A DNA stretch of 64,000 nucleotides from Streptomyces atratus (GCF_900119365.1 NZ_FPJO01000008.1:124001-188000); one strand, 5' to 3'; numbered from the stretch's first letter, positions 7,800 to 17,165 are shown. Numbers and translations are program-made. Notes: a model not told the origin generated them from the letters alone.

Positions 7800-8375
7800 A
7801 TGGAAGCGGAACGGCTTGTAGGAGTCAGTCGGCGTGCTCTGGCTCAGAGCAGGGGGACGCCGGACATCATCGCGGAGGCCTGGCAGGCGCAGGCGCTGGC
7901 CCAGGCGATCGGCAGCCGCCTGGCGGCCGAAGGGCCCAAGGAGTTACGGGGCGAGGCGCGCGGGCTGAGCGAGATCGGCGGGCGGAGCGGCGGGGCGCTG
8001 GACCACCCGGCGGCGCGGGCCGGGGTGGCGCGGGCCGCGCAGCTCTCCGAGCTCGCCGAGCCCCGGGCGACGCTGACGGGGCTGGGCACACTGCTCGGGG
8101 AAGTGGGGATGGCGCTGGTCGGGGTGGCCTGCGAGACCGATGAGCAGGGGCTCTACTGGCAGTGCATGGAAGCGATCGACGCCGCCGACGAGTCCATGGA
8201 CCGGGTGCACGGAATGCTCCGCCGCCTCGACGAGCAGGACAGGGAGCGACAGCAGGATCTGGAGCGCGGCCGGGGGCGGGACGGCCCGTACGGTGCACAC
8301 GGGCCGTACGGTGCGATCGGCGGACCGGCGGGTACGACCGCGGCCGGCCGCAGCCGTGCGGGGCTCCGGGAGTGA
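7800..8375 (+). CDS. Streptomyces-specific protein, probable DUF6099 family
   Basis: A 191-residue alanine/arginine-rich, largely helical protein starting MEAERLVGVSRRALAQ. It resembles the DUF6099 family, known only from actinomycetes and without assigned function. The last 35 residues are a low-complexity run with a repeated GPYGA motif. It has no signal peptide or membrane segment. A TTA leucine codon at 7944-7946 suggests bldA dependence. The upstream region contains the DnaA-box-like cluster, so expression could respond to DnaA or the replication state; that is inference. Confidence 0.75.
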   Translation: MEAERLVGVSRRALAQSRGTPDIIAEAWQAQALAQAIGSRLAAEGPKELRGEARGLSEIGGRSGGALDHPAARAGVARAAQLSELAEPRATLTGLGTLLGEVGMALVGVACETDEQGLYWQCMEAIDAADESMDRVHGMLRRLDEQDRERQQDLERGRGRDGPYGAHGPYGAIGGPAGTTAAGRSRAGLRE

Positions 8376-8433
8376 CCGCGCGGGGAGGCCGGAGGAGAGG
8401 GGCGACCGGTGTCCGGAGGTGCAGGATGGAGGC

Positions 8434-9357
8434 ATGGATCTTCGAATCTTCACCGAGCCCCAGCAAGGGGCGAGCTACGACACCCTGCTCACCGTCGCCA
8501 GGGCGACCGAGGACCTCGGCTTCGACGCCTTCTACCGCTCCGACCACTACCTCCGCATGGGGCCGGGGGACGGGCTGCCCGGCCCGACCGATGCGTGGAT
8601 CACGCTGGCCGGGCTGGCGCGTGAGACCAAGCGGATCCGGCTCGGCACCCTGATGACCGCGGGGACCTTCCGGCTTCCCGGTGTGCTGGCCATCCAGGTC
8701 GCGCAGGTCGACCAGATGTCCGGCGGGCGCGTCGAGCTCGGTCTCGGTGCCGGCTGGTTCGAGGAGGAGCACAAGGCCTACGGCATTCCGTTCCCCAAGG
8801 AGAAGTTCGGCAGGCTGGAGGAGCAGCTGGAGATCATCACCGGGCTGTGGGCGGCCGGGATCGGCGAGACGTTCAGCTTCGACGGCGCCTACTACCAGCT
8901 CACCGATTCGCCCGCGTTGCCCAAGCCGGCGCAGGCCAAGGTGCCGGTACTGATCGGCGGGCACGGTGCGACGCGCACACCGCGGCTGGCCGCCCGCTAT
9001 GCGAACGAGTTCAATATCCCCTTCGCATCGGTGGAGGACAGCGAGAAGCAGTTCGGCCGGGTCCGGGAGGCCGCCAGGACGGCCGGCCGTGCACCGGACG
9101 ACCTGGTGTATTCCAATGCGCTGGTGGTCTGCGTCGGCAAGAACGACGCAGAGGTGGCGCACCGCGCCTCCGTCATCGGGCGCGAGGTGGCGGAGCTGAA
9201 GGCGAACGGGCTGGCGGGCTCGCCCGCCGAGGTGGTCGACAAGATCGGCCGGTACGGCGCGATCGGCTCGTCCCGGATCTACCTCCAGGTCCTGGACCTG
9301 AAGGATCTGGACCACCTGGAGCTGATCTCCTCCCAGGTCCAGTCCCAGCTCGGCTGA
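8434..9357 (+). CDS. LLM-class F420-dependent oxidoreductase
   Basis: A 307-residue luciferase-like TIM-barrel oxidoreductase. The N-terminus MDLRIFTEPQQG and the segments GFDAFYRSDHYL, LGTLMTAGTFRLPGVLA, GGRVELGLGAGWFEEEH and PVLIGGHGATRTPRLAARYA occur in the order typical of F420-dependent LLM enzymes in actinobacteria. The cofactor is inferred from family. Substrate is unknown and the neighbours give no clue. The stop codon lies inside the first unit of a 7-base tandem repeat. Confidence 0.88.
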   Translation: MDLRIFTEPQQGASYDTLLTVARATEDLGFDAFYRSDHYLRMGPGDGLPGPTDAWITLAGLARETKRIRLGTLMTAGTFRLPGVLAIQVAQVDQMSGGRVELGLGAGWFEEEHKAYGIPFPKEKFGRLEEQLEIITGLWAAGIGETFSFDGAYYQLTDSPALPKPAQAKVPVLIGGHGATRTPRLAARYANEFNIPFASVEDSEKQFGRVREAARTAGRAPDDLVYSNALVVCVGKNDAEVAHRASVIGREVAELKANGLAGSPAEVVDKIGRYGAIGSSRIYLQVLDLKDLDHLELISSQVQSQLG

Positions 9358-9401
9358 GGCCTGAGGCCTGAGGCCTGAGGCCTGAGGCCTGAGGCCTGAG
9401 G
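9353..9401. repeat. 7-bp tandem repeat (CCTGAGG)n
   Basis: Six perfect CCTGAGG units run from 9360 to 9401, preceded by one degenerate unit (GCTGAGG) at 9353-9359 that contains the TGA stop of the oxidoreductase. Each unit is itself nearly palindromic. The repeat occupies half of the spacer before the homocysteine methyltransferase gene. Confidence 0.97.
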
Positions 9402-9441
9402 ACAGAAGGACAAGAAGGCAAGAGGACGAAGGGAGTCACCT

Positions 9442-10425
9442 GTGCACCCCGCCCCCCGGCCGTCCGGCGACCCGTCGTCCCTCCGCGCGCGCGCCCGGGA
9501 ACCCGTCCGTACGCTCGGCAGTGCTCTCGCGGCGGGGCCGGTCGTGCTGGACGGGGGGCTGTCCAACCAACTGGAGACGCAGGGCTGCGATCTGTCCGAC
9601 GCTCTGTGGTCGGCCCGCTTGCTGACCGACGGGCCCGGACATGTCGAGGCGGCCCACACCGCCTATGTGCGTGCGGGTGCGCAGGTGCTCATCACGTCCG
9701 GCTACCAGGCGACCTTCGAGGGGTTCGCGCGGCGGGGCATCGGAAGATCGGAGGCGGCGGAGCTGTTCGCCCGCAGTGTCCGGCTGGCGCGACGGGCCGC
9801 CGGTTCGGTGGAGCGGGAGGTGTGGGTCGCCGCTTCGGTCGGCCCGTACGGGGCGATGCTGGCGGACGGCAGTGAGTACCGGGGCCGCTACGGGCTCTCC
9901 GTCCGGGAGCTGGAGCGCTTCCACCGGCCCAGGATCGAGGCACTGGCCGCCGCCGGGCCCGATGTGCTGGCGCTGGAGACGGTGCCGGACGTCGACGAGG
10001 CCGAGGCGTTGCTTCGGGCGGTCGAGGGGTGCGGGCTGCCCGTCTGGCTCTCGTACAGCGTGGTGGGCGGGCGGACCAGGGCGGGCCAGCCGCTGGAGAC
10101 GGCCTTCGGGCTGGCCTCGGGCCACGACGAGGTGATGGCCGTGGGGGTGAACTGCTGTGACCCGGCGGATGCGGACCGGGCGGTGCGGGTGGCCGCCGAG
10201 GTGACCGGGAAGCCGGTCGTGGTGTATCCGAACAGCGGCGAGCGGTGGGACGCGGGGGGCCGGGGATGGGCCGGAGCCCCCACGTTCGACCCGGGCAGGG
10301 CAAGGGCCTGGGCGGAGGCCGGGGCCCGGCTGATCGGCGGCTGCTGCCGGGTCGGCCCGGACACCGTCGCGGAACTGGCAGGGCTGCTCGGCCCGACGGC
10401 GGCCGACGAGTCCGCGGACACGTGA
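9442..10425 (+). CDS. mmuM: Homocysteine S-methyltransferase
   Basis: A 327-residue MmuM-type enzyme that transfers a methyl group from S-methylmethionine (or AdoMet) to homocysteine, making methionine. The start of the barrel reads VLDGGLSNQLE. The zinc-binding cysteines are in GVNCC and GGCC near the C-terminus, and TSGYQATFEGF matches the family's second strand. The GTG at 9442 has a GGGAG ribosome-binding site seven bases upstream. The 25 residues before the barrel are a variable extension. The gene stands alone between the tandem repeat and hen1. Confidence 0.9.
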   Translation: MHPAPRPSGDPSSLRARAREPVRTLGSALAAGPVVLDGGLSNQLETQGCDLSDALWSARLLTDGPGHVEAAHTAYVRAGAQVLITSGYQATFEGFARRGIGRSEAAELFARSVRLARRAAGSVEREVWVAASVGPYGAMLADGSEYRGRYGLSVRELERFHRPRIEALAAAGPDVLALETVPDVDEAEALLRAVEGCGLPVWLSYSVVGGRTRAGQPLETAFGLASGHDEVMAVGVNCCDPADADRAVRVAAEVTGKPVVVYPNSGERWDAGGRGWAGAPTFDPGRARAWAEAGARLIGGCCRVGPDTVAELAGLLGPTAADESADT

Positions 10426-10469
10426 AAATACTTGGTGGGAGGAGAGCGGACCGGACCATACTCGGACGT

Positions 10470-11993
10470 GTGTTCCTGACAATCAGTACGACCGGCAACC
10501 CCGAACGTCCGGCGACCGACCTCGGCTTCCTGCTGCACAAGCATCCCGAGAAGGCGCAGACGTTCTCCACCTCCCACGGCACCGCGCATGTCTTCTATCC
10601 CGAGGCATCCGCCGAGCGCTGCACCGCGGCGCTCCTGCTGGAAGTGGATCCCGTGGCCCTGGTGCGCCGCGGCAAGGGCAAGGGCCGGGGCGGCGCTCCC
10701 GACGCGGCGCTCGCGCAGTACGTCAACGACCGCCCGTACGCGGCGTCCTCGCTGCTGTCCGTCGCCATGAGCGCGGTCTTCAAGTCCGCGCTGAACGGTG
10801 TGTGCCGCGCTCTGCCCGAGCGCGCCCAGGCGGCGATACCGCTGCGGATCGAGGTGCCCGCGCTGCCGGCCCGCGGCGGTGCGGAGCTGGTGCGCAAGCT
10901 CTTCGGGCCGCTCGGCTGGACGAGCGTGGACGCCGTGGCCGTACCTCTGGACGAGCAGTTCCCGGAGTGGGGGGACTCCCGGTACGTACGGCTGGTGCTC
11001 GAAGGCGAGTTGCGGCTGGCGGACGCTCTGCGGCAGCTCTACGTCCTGCTGCCGGTGCTCGACGACGCCAAGCACTACTGGGTCGCACCGGACGAGGTGG
11101 ACAAGCTGTTGCGGGCCGGTGAGGGCTGGCTCGCCGCCCACCCCGAGCAGAAGCTGATCACCAGCCGCTATCTCTCGCGGCGCTGGGGACTGACCCGGCA
11201 GGCGATGCAGCAGCTCGAACTGGTGCGGCTCGCCGAGTCGGACGACCTCGACGTCGAGAGCATCGACAACGCCGTGGACGAGACCACCGACACCGAGGAG
11301 AAGCCGGTCCCGCTCGCCGAGCAGCGGCGCGCCGCGATCCTCGACGCGCTGCGGGCCGCGGGCGCGAGCCGGGTGCTCGACCTGGGCTGCGGGCAGGGAC
11401 AGTTGGTGCAGGCCCTGCTCAAGGACGTGGCCTTCACGGAGATCGTCGGCGTCGACGTCTCCGTGCGCGCCCTCACCATCGCGTCGCGACGGCTGAAGCT
11501 GGACCGGATGGGGGAGCGGCAGGCTGCCCGGATCACGCTCCGGCAGGGCTCGCTCACCTATACCGACAAGCGGCTCAAGGGGTACGACGCGGCCGTGCTC
11601 AGCGAGGTCGTCGAACACCTCGACCTGCCGAGACTGCCCGCGCTGGAGTACGCCGTGTTCGGGTCGGCCCGCCCCCGGACCGTGCTCGTGACCACGCCGA
11701 ACGTCGAGTACAACGTCCGCTGGGAGACCCTTCCCGCCGGGCATGTGCGCCACGGCGACCACCGGTTCGAGTGGACCAGGGCCGAATTCCGCGACTGGGC
11801 CCGGGAAGTGGCGCAGCGGCACGGATACGGGGTCGACTTCGTCCCCGTGGGGCCCGACGATCCCGAGGTGGGGCCGCCCACGCAGATGGCCGTGTTCACG
11901 ATGACCGCGGCCGACGAGACCGCGAAGCCGCACCGGAACGAAACCACGAAGCAGAGCAGCGACCGGACCGAGAAGGAGGCGAATGCCGCATGA
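10470..11993 (+). CDS. hen1: Hen1 3'-terminal RNA ribose 2'-O-methyltransferase
   Basis: A 507-residue bacterial Hen1. The N-terminal half (about 1-240, starting MFLTISTTGNPERPATDLG) is the Hen1-specific regulatory domain that contacts Pnkp. The C-terminal half is a Rossmann methyltransferase with the AdoMet loop VLDLGCGQGQL, the metal-binding SEVVEHLD, and TPNVEYN followed by HRFEWTRAEF. Hen1 2'-O-methylates the 3' end of ribotoxin-cleaved RNA before ligation, so the repaired site resists a second cut. The GTG at 10470 was chosen because the conserved N-terminus begins there. It overlaps pnkp by ATGA. Confidence 0.95.
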   Translation: MFLTISTTGNPERPATDLGFLLHKHPEKAQTFSTSHGTAHVFYPEASAERCTAALLLEVDPVALVRRGKGKGRGGAPDAALAQYVNDRPYAASSLLSVAMSAVFKSALNGVCRALPERAQAAIPLRIEVPALPARGGAELVRKLFGPLGWTSVDAVAVPLDEQFPEWGDSRYVRLVLEGELRLADALRQLYVLLPVLDDAKHYWVAPDEVDKLLRAGEGWLAAHPEQKLITSRYLSRRWGLTRQAMQQLELVRLAESDDLDVESIDNAVDETTDTEEKPVPLAEQRRAAILDALRAAGASRVLDLGCGQGQLVQALLKDVAFTEIVGVDVSVRALTIASRRLKLDRMGERQAARITLRQGSLTYTDKRLKGYDAAVLSEVVEHLDLPRLPALEYAVFGSARPRTVLVTTPNVEYNVRWETLPAGHVRHGDHRFEWTRAEFRDWAREVAQRHGYGVDFVPVGPDDPEVGPPTQMAVFTMTAADETAKPHRNETTKQSSDRTEKEANAA

Positions 11994-14563
11994 CCAGTAC
12001 CTCACGCACGCTGCCGGTGACCGACCTCTCCCTGGTGGTCCTCATCGGGGCCAGCGGCTCCGGCAAGTCCACCTTCGCCCGCAGGCACTTCAAGCCCACG
12101 GAGATCGTCTCCTCGGACTTCTGCCGCGGCCTGGTCGCCGACGACGAGAACGACCAGAGCGCCAGCCATGACGCCTTCGACGTCCTGCACACAATCGTCG
12201 GCAAGCGGCTGGCAGCCGGGCGGCTGACCGTCGTGGACGCGACCAGCGTCCAGTCCGAGAGCCGCAAGCAGCTGGTCCAGCTGGCCAGGAGCCACGACGT
12301 GCTGCCCATCGCGATCGTCCTCGACCTGCCCGAAGAGGTCTGCGTCGCGCGCAACGCGGCCCGGCCCGACCGCGCCGACATGCCGCGCCACGTCATCCAG
12401 CGCCACCGTCGCGAACTGCGCCGTTCGCTGCGCGGACTGGAGCGCGAGGGCTTCCGCAAGGTGCACATCCTGCGCACCGAGGAGGAGGCGGTCCACGCCG
12501 AAGTGGTGCTGGAGCGCCGCTACAACGACCTGCGCCACCTCACCGGCCCCTTCGACATCATCGGCGACATCCACGGCTGCAGCTCCGAGCTGGAGTCCCT
12601 GCTCGGCAAGCTCGGCTACGTCGACGGCGCGCACCCCGAAGGGCGCACGGCGGTCTTCGTCGGCGACCTCGTGGACCGCGGCCCCGACAGCCCCGGGGTG
12701 CTGCGCCGCGTCATGGCCATGGTGTCGGCGGGCAACGCCCTGTGCGTGCCGGGCAACCACGAGAACAAGCTCGGTCGCTACCTCAAGGGCCGCCAGGTGC
12801 AGCCCACCCATGGGCTCGCCGAGACCATCGAGCAGCTGGACCGGGAGGACGAGAAGGACCCGGCCTTCCGGGGGCAGGTGCGGGAGTTCATCGACGGGCT
12901 CGTCAGCCACTACGTGCTCGACGAGGGCAAGCTCGTCGTCTGCCACGCCGGACTGCCCGAGAAGTACCACGGCCGCACTTCCGGACGGGTCCGCTCGCAC
13001 GCGCTGTACGGGGACACCACCGGCGAGACCGACGAGTTCGGCCTGCCCGTGCGCTACCCGTGGGCGGAGGAGTACCGCGGCCGGGCCGCCGTGGTCTACG
13101 GCCACACCCCGGTGCCCAACACGTCCTGGGTCAACAACACCATCTGCCTGGACACCGGAGCCGTCTTCGGCGGGAAGATGACCGCGCTGCGCTGGCCGGA
13201 GCGCGAGCTCGTCGACGTACCCGCCGAGCAGGTCTGGTACGAGCCGGCCAAGCCGCTGGCCACCGAGGCACCCGGTGGCCGGGAGGGGCGGCCGCTCGAC
13301 CTCGCCGATGTGCAGGGCCGCCGGACCGTCGAGACCCGGCACATGGGCCGCATCGCGGTCCGTGAGGAGAACGCCGCCGCCGCGCTCGAAGTCATGAGCC
13401 GGTTCGCCGTCGACCCCCAGCTGCTCGGCTACCTCCCGCCGACCATGGCGCCCACCGCCACCTCGCGCGAGGACGGCTATCTGGAGCACCCGGCCGAGGC
13501 CTTCGCGCAGTACCGGGCGGACGGCGTCACCGAGGTCGTGTGCGAGGAGAAGCACATGGGATCACGTGCGGTGGCGCTGGTCTGCAGGGACGCGGCCGCC
13601 GCCCGTGAGCGGTTCGGTGTGGGCGGCTCGCCGGGCGCCTCCGGCTCGGCCGGTGGCCCGACCGGGGCGCTGTACACGCGTACCGGACGGCCGTTCCTCG
13701 ACGACGTCGAGCTCACCGAGGTGATCCTCGGCAGGCTGCGCGCCGCCGTCACCGCCGCCGGGCTCTGGGAGGAGTGGGGCACCGAATGGGTGCTGCTCGA
13801 CGCCGAGCTGATGCCCTGGTCCCTCAAGGCGGGCGGGCTGCTGCGCTCGCAGTACGCCGCGGTCGGTGCCGCGTCCGGCGCCGCCCTGCCGGAGGCCAAC
13901 GCGGCCCTCGCGGCGGCCGCGGCCCGCGGTGTGGACGTCGGTGCTCTCGCCGACCGCCAGCGGGGCCGCGCCGAGGACGCCGCCGCGTTCACCGAGGCGT
14001 ACCGCCGGTACTGCTGGAGCACTCAGGGGCTGGACGGGGTGCGGCTCGCACCGTTCCAGATCCTCGCCGTCCAGGGCCGCTCACTGGCCTCCGTACCGCA
14101 CGACGAGCAGCTGGCCTGGATCGACCGGCTGGTCGAGCACGACCCGACCGGGCTCCTCCAGACCACCCGCCGGCTCGTCGTCGACACGGGGGACGAGGCG
14201 TCGGTGCGCGCCGGTGTCGACTGGTGGCTGGAGATGACCGGCCGCGGCGGCGAAGGCATGGTCGTCAAACCGCTCGCCGCACTCGTACGGGACGGCAGGG
14301 GCAGGCTGGTCCAGCCGGGCATCAAGGTGCGCGGCCGGGAGTACCTCCGGATCATCTACGGCCCCGAGTACACCCGCCCGGAGAACCTGGAGCGGCTGCG
14401 CGACAGGTTCCTCGGCCACAAGCGCTCGCTGGCCCTGCGGGAGTACGCGCTGGGGCTCGAAGCGCTGGACCGGCTGGCCGACGGGGAGCCGCTGTGGCGG
14501 GTCCACGAGGCGGTGTTCGCGGTGCTGGCCCTGGAGTCGGAGCCGGTCGACCCGAGGCTCTGA
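11990..14563 (+). CDS. pnkp: Pnkp polynucleotide kinase-phosphatase-ligase
   Basis: An 857-residue three-domain RNA repair enzyme. The 5' kinase has Walker A GASGSGKST at residues 20-28. The calcineurin-like 2',3'-phosphatase begins near residue 185 with FDIIGDIHGC and continues GDLVDRGPDS and GNHENK. The C-terminal adenylyltransferase/ligase has its nucleotidyl lysine in EEKHMGSRA near residue 520 and motif IV-like GGEGMVVKP. Together with Hen1 it heals and seals tRNA cut by ribotoxins. Hen1 and Pnkp overlap by ATGA and form a complete repair operon; no toxin gene is adjacent. Confidence 0.95.
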   Translation: MTSTSRTLPVTDLSLVVLIGASGSGKSTFARRHFKPTEIVSSDFCRGLVADDENDQSASHDAFDVLHTIVGKRLAAGRLTVVDATSVQSESRKQLVQLARSHDVLPIAIVLDLPEEVCVARNAARPDRADMPRHVIQRHRRELRRSLRGLEREGFRKVHILRTEEEAVHAEVVLERRYNDLRHLTGPFDIIGDIHGCSSELESLLGKLGYVDGAHPEGRTAVFVGDLVDRGPDSPGVLRRVMAMVSAGNALCVPGNHENKLGRYLKGRQVQPTHGLAETIEQLDREDEKDPAFRGQVREFIDGLVSHYVLDEGKLVVCHAGLPEKYHGRTSGRVRSHALYGDTTGETDEFGLPVRYPWAEEYRGRAAVVYGHTPVPNTSWVNNTICLDTGAVFGGKMTALRWPERELVDVPAEQVWYEPAKPLATEAPGGREGRPLDLADVQGRRTVETRHMGRIAVREENAAAALEVMSRFAVDPQLLGYLPPTMAPTATSREDGYLEHPAEAFAQYRADGVTEVVCEEKHMGSRAVALVCRDAAAARERFGVGGSPGASGSAGGPTGALYTRTGRPFLDDVELTEVILGRLRAAVTAAGLWEEWGTEWVLLDAELMPWSLKAGGLLRSQYAAVGAASGAALPEANAALAAAAARGVDVGALADRQRGRAEDAAAFTEAYRRYCWSTQGLDGVRLAPFQILAVQGRSLASVPHDEQLAWIDRLVEHDPTGLLQTTRRLVVDTGDEASVRAGVDWWLEMTGRGGEGMVVKPLAALVRDGRGRLVQPGIKVRGREYLRIIYGPEYTRPENLERLRDRFLGHKRSLALREYALGLEALDRLADGEPLWRVHEAVFAVLALESEPVDPRL

Positions 14564-14585
14564 CGCCTGTCGCGCAGGGCACGGG

Positions 14586-14636
14586 GAATCGCCGGCGGGT
14601 TTCCGGTGCGATGAACGGAGAACCCGCTGGCGATTC
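14586..14636. terminator. Hairpin between pnkp and arginine deiminase
   Basis: Arms of 16 bases (14586-14601 and 14621-14636) pair with a single wobble, and four more inner base pairs (TCCG/CGGA) extend the stem. No T run is present. It is placed to end the hen1-pnkp transcript. Confidence 0.7.
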
Positions 14637-14674
14637 GTGGGAGTGAAACGCCTGCGCACGGTGAGGATGGAGAC

Positions 14675-15907
14675 ATGGGATTCCACGTCGACTCCGAGGC
14701 CGGGCGGCTGCGCCGCGTCATCCTGCACCGCCCCGATCTGGAACTGAAGCGCCTCACCCCCAGCAACAAGGACGCGCTCCTGTTCGACGACGTGCTCTGG
14801 GTGCGCCGGGCCCGCCAGGAGCACGACGGCTTCGCGGACGTGCTGCGCGACCGCGGCGTGGAGGTGCATCTCTTCGGCGACCTGCTCCGTGAGTCACTGG
14901 ACATCCCGGTGGCCAGACGGCTCGTCCTGGACCGGGTCTTCGAGGAGAAGGAGTACGGCCCGCTCGCCACCGAGCATCTGCGGGCCGCCTTCGAGGAGCT
15001 GCCCAGCGGCGAGCTGGCCGACGCGCTCGTCGGCGGGATGACCAAGCGGGAGTTCCTGGCCGGCCACAGCGAGCCGACCTCCGTCCGCTTCCATGTGATG
15101 GACCTGGACGACTTCCTGCTCGACCCGCTGCCGAACCACCTCTTCACCCGGGACACCTCGGCGTGGATATACGACGGGGTGTCCATCAACGCGATGCGGT
15201 GGCCGGCCCGGCAGCGGGAGACCGTCCACTTCGAGGCGATCTACCGCCACCACCCCCTCTTCACCGGCCCCGACGCGGGTGCCTTCCACCACTGGTCGGA
15301 AGGGCAGGACGACTACCCGTCCACCATCGAGGGCGGCGACGTACTGGTCATCGGCCGCGGAGCCGTACTCATCGGGATGAGCGAGCGCACCACCCCGCAG
15401 GCGGTGGAGATGCTGGCCCGCGGACTGTTCGACGCCGGTTCGGCCCGCACGATCGTGGCGCTCGACATGCCCAAGCGCCGGGCGTTCATGCACCTCGACA
15501 CGGTGATGACGATGATCGACGGCGACACCTTCACCAAGTACGCCGGCCTGGGCATGCTCCGCTCGTACACCATCGAGCCCGGCGAGGGGCCCAGGGATCT
15601 GAAGGTCACCGACCATCCGCCCGAGCACATGCACCGGGCGATCGCACAGGCCCTGGGGCTGGACTCGATCCGGGTCCTCACGGCCACCCAGGACGTGCAC
15701 GCCGCCGAGCGCGAGCAGTGGGACGACGGCTGCAACGTACTGGCGGTGGAGCCGGGCGTCGTCGTCGCGTACGAGCGCAACGCCACCACCAACACCTTTC
15801 TGCGCAAGGAGGGCATCGAAGTCATCGAGATCCGAGGCAGCGAACTCGGCCGGGGCAGGGGCGGCCCCCGCTGCATGAGCTGTCCGGTGGTGCGCGACCC
15901 GGTGTAG
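14675..15907 (+). CDS. arcA: Arginine deiminase
   Basis: A 410-residue arginine deiminase (L-arginine to citrulline and ammonia). The guanidino-modifying-enzyme core is complete: an N-terminal [31 protein letters not shown] (Asp of the substrate pocket), the HHW and EGGDV segments, and the C-terminal nucleophile in GGPRCMSCP. The ATG at 14675 follows GGAG with good spacing. It is followed, after a strong hairpin, by ornithine carbamoyltransferase and a permease. This looks like an arginine deiminase pathway locus, although no carbamate kinase is present in the window. Confidence 0.95.
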   Translation: MGFHVDSEAGRLRRVILHRPDLELKRLTPSNKDALLFDDVLWVRRARQEHDGFADVLRDRGVEVHLFGDLLRESLDIPVARRLVLDRVFEEKEYGPLATEHLRAAFEELPSGELADALVGGMTKREFLAGHSEPTSVRFHVMDLDDFLLDPLPNHLFTRDTSAWIYDGVSINAMRWPARQRETVHFEAIYRHHPLFTGPDAGAFHHWSEGQDDYPSTIEGGDVLVIGRGAVLIGMSERTTPQAVEMLARGLFDAGSARTIVALDMPKRRAFMHLDTVMTMIDGDTFTKYAGLGMLRSYTIEPGEGPRDLKVTDHPPEHMHRAIAQALGLDSIRVLTATQDVHAAEREQWDDGCNVLAVEPGVVVAYERNATTNTFLRKEGIEVIEIRGSELGRGRGGPRCMSCPVVRDPV

Positions 15908-15913
15908 GGCCTC

Positions 15914-15960
15914 TCGTTTGGATCATGCCGGGCCCGCGGGGTCCGGCCTGATCCAAACGA
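15914..15960. terminator. Hairpin terminator after arginine deiminase
   Basis: TCGTTTGGATCA (15914-15925) and TGATCCAAACGA (15949-15960) are perfect 12-base arms, with an additional GC-rich inner pairing (CCGG/CCGG). The tail is AAGACC, so this is a hairpin without a T run. Confidence 0.8.
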
Positions 15961-16000
15961 AAGACCCCAGCGGCCGGAGGGCACCGGACGGACGGCGGGC

Positions 16001-16031
16001 GTGCCGTATAGCGATGCATGGTGTCGTATAG
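16001..16031 (+). promoter_or_regulatory. 20-bp-spaced direct repeat upstream of argF
   Basis: GTGCCGTATAG (16001-16011) and GTGTCGTATAG (16021-16031) match at 10 of 11 positions and are exactly 20 bases apart, with ATGCATG between them. TATAGA at 16027-16032 could be a -10 box 50 bases before the ATG. The ATGCAT core is reminiscent of arginine-repressor boxes; binding by ArgR is an inference. Confidence 0.45.
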
Positions 16032-16082
16032 ACTTCCAGAGTCACTGTACGTGCGATCCTCGCCCGACCCAGGAGCTGTCCC

Positions 16083-17099
16083 ATGGCCATAGACCTCGCA
16101 GGCCGCCACTTCCTCAAGGAGCTGGACTTCACGGCCGAGGAGTTCCGCGGCCTGATCGAGCTCGCGGCCGAGCTCAAGGCCGCCAAGAAGTCGGGGACCG
16201 AGACGCAGCGGCTGCGCGGCAAGAACATCGCGCTGATCTTCGAGAAGACCTCGACCCGTACCCGCTGCGCCTTCGAGGTGGCCGCCGCGGACCAGGGCGC
16301 GTCAACGACCTGTCTGGACCCCTCCGGTTCGCAGATGGGGCACAAGGAGTCGGTGAAGGACACGGCCCGTGTCCTCGGCCGGATGTTCGACGGCATCGAG
16401 TACCGCGGTGACAGCCAGGCGGCCGTCGAGGAGCTGGCCGCCCAGGGCGGCGTTCCGGTCTTCAACGGGCTCACCGACGACTGGCACCCCACCCAGATGC
16501 TCGCCGACGTCCTCACCATGACCGAGCACAGCGACAAGCCGCTGGAGCGGATCGCCTTCGCCTACCTCGGCGACGCCCGCTTCAACATGGGCAACTCCTA
16601 CCTGATCACCGGCGCCCTGCTCGGCATGGACGTCCGGATCGTCGCGCCGAAGGCGTACTGGCCCGCCGAGGGGATCGTCGCCGAGGCCCACCGGCTGGCC
16701 GGTGCGAGCGGTGCGACCGTCACCCTCACCGAGGACATCGCCGAGGGCGTCAAGGGCGCCGACTTCGTCGTCACCGACGTCTGGGTCTCCATGGGCGAGC
16801 CCAAGGAGGTATGGGCCGAGCGCATCGAGGCCCTGGCGCCGTACGCCGTGACCATGGACGTGCTCCGCGCCACCGGCAACGCCGACGTGAAGTTCCTGCA
16901 CTGCCTCCCGGCCTACCACGACCTCGGCACCGCGGTCGGTCGGGAGGTCGAGGCCGCCTACGGGCTGGCGGAGCTGGAAGTCACCGACGAGGTCTTCGAG
17001 TCCGCGCACTCGGTCGTCTTCGACGAGGCGGAGAACCGGATGCACACGATCAAGGCCGTTCTGGTGGCGACCCTGGCACCCCCGGCGGCCAAAGGCTGA
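16083..17099 (+). CDS. argF: Ornithine carbamoyltransferase
   Basis: A 338-residue ornithine carbamoyltransferase. The carbamoyl-phosphate site STRTR is at residues 57-61. [15 protein letters not shown] binds the second substrate region, SMGEP lies in the ornithine loop, and [10 protein letters not shown] carries the catalytic cysteine. Length and motifs are normal. The enzyme can act anabolically (citrulline synthesis) or, beside arginine deiminase, catabolically (citrulline to ornithine and carbamoyl phosphate). The lack of a carbamate kinase nearby favours neither strongly. The symbol argF is used by convention. It probably has its own promoter, given the repeat and hairpin upstream. Confidence 0.95.
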   Translation: MAIDLAGRHFLKELDFTAEEFRGLIELAAELKAAKKSGTETQRLRGKNIALIFEKTSTRTRCAFEVAAADQGASTTCLDPSGSQMGHKESVKDTARVLGRMFDGIEYRGDSQAAVEELAAQGGVPVFNGLTDDWHPTQMLADVLTMTEHSDKPLERIAFAYLGDARFNMGNSYLITGALLGMDVRIVAPKAYWPAEGIVAEAHRLAGASGATVTLTEDIAEGVKGADFVVTDVWVSMGEPKEVWAERIEALAPYAVTMDVLRATGNADVKFLHCLPAYHDLGTAVGREVEAAYGLAELEVTDEVFESAHSVVFDEAENRMHTIKAVLVATLAPPAAKG

Positions 17100-17104
17100 T
17101 CGCT

Positions 17105-17153
17105 GCATGATCATGCGCCCGATTGGGTGAACATGCGTGAAGGCGACTAATAT
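17105..17153 (+). promoter_or_regulatory. Palindrome, 20-bp-spaced repeat and -10-like box before the permease
   Basis: GCATGATCATGC (17105-17116) is a perfect 12-base palindrome. TGATCATGCG (17108-17117) recurs as TGAACATGCG (17128-17137), again exactly 20 bases later, as in the argF upstream region. TAATAT at 17148-17153 is a good -10 hexamer, with TTGGGT at 17123-17128 as a possible -35 (19-base spacer). Confidence 0.45.
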
Positions 17154-17165
17154 GTTGCCTCTTGG

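Noticed and set aside
9353..9401. CRISPR-like repeat array
   Set aside because: Units are 7 bp with no spacers; it is a plain microsatellite-type tandem repeat.
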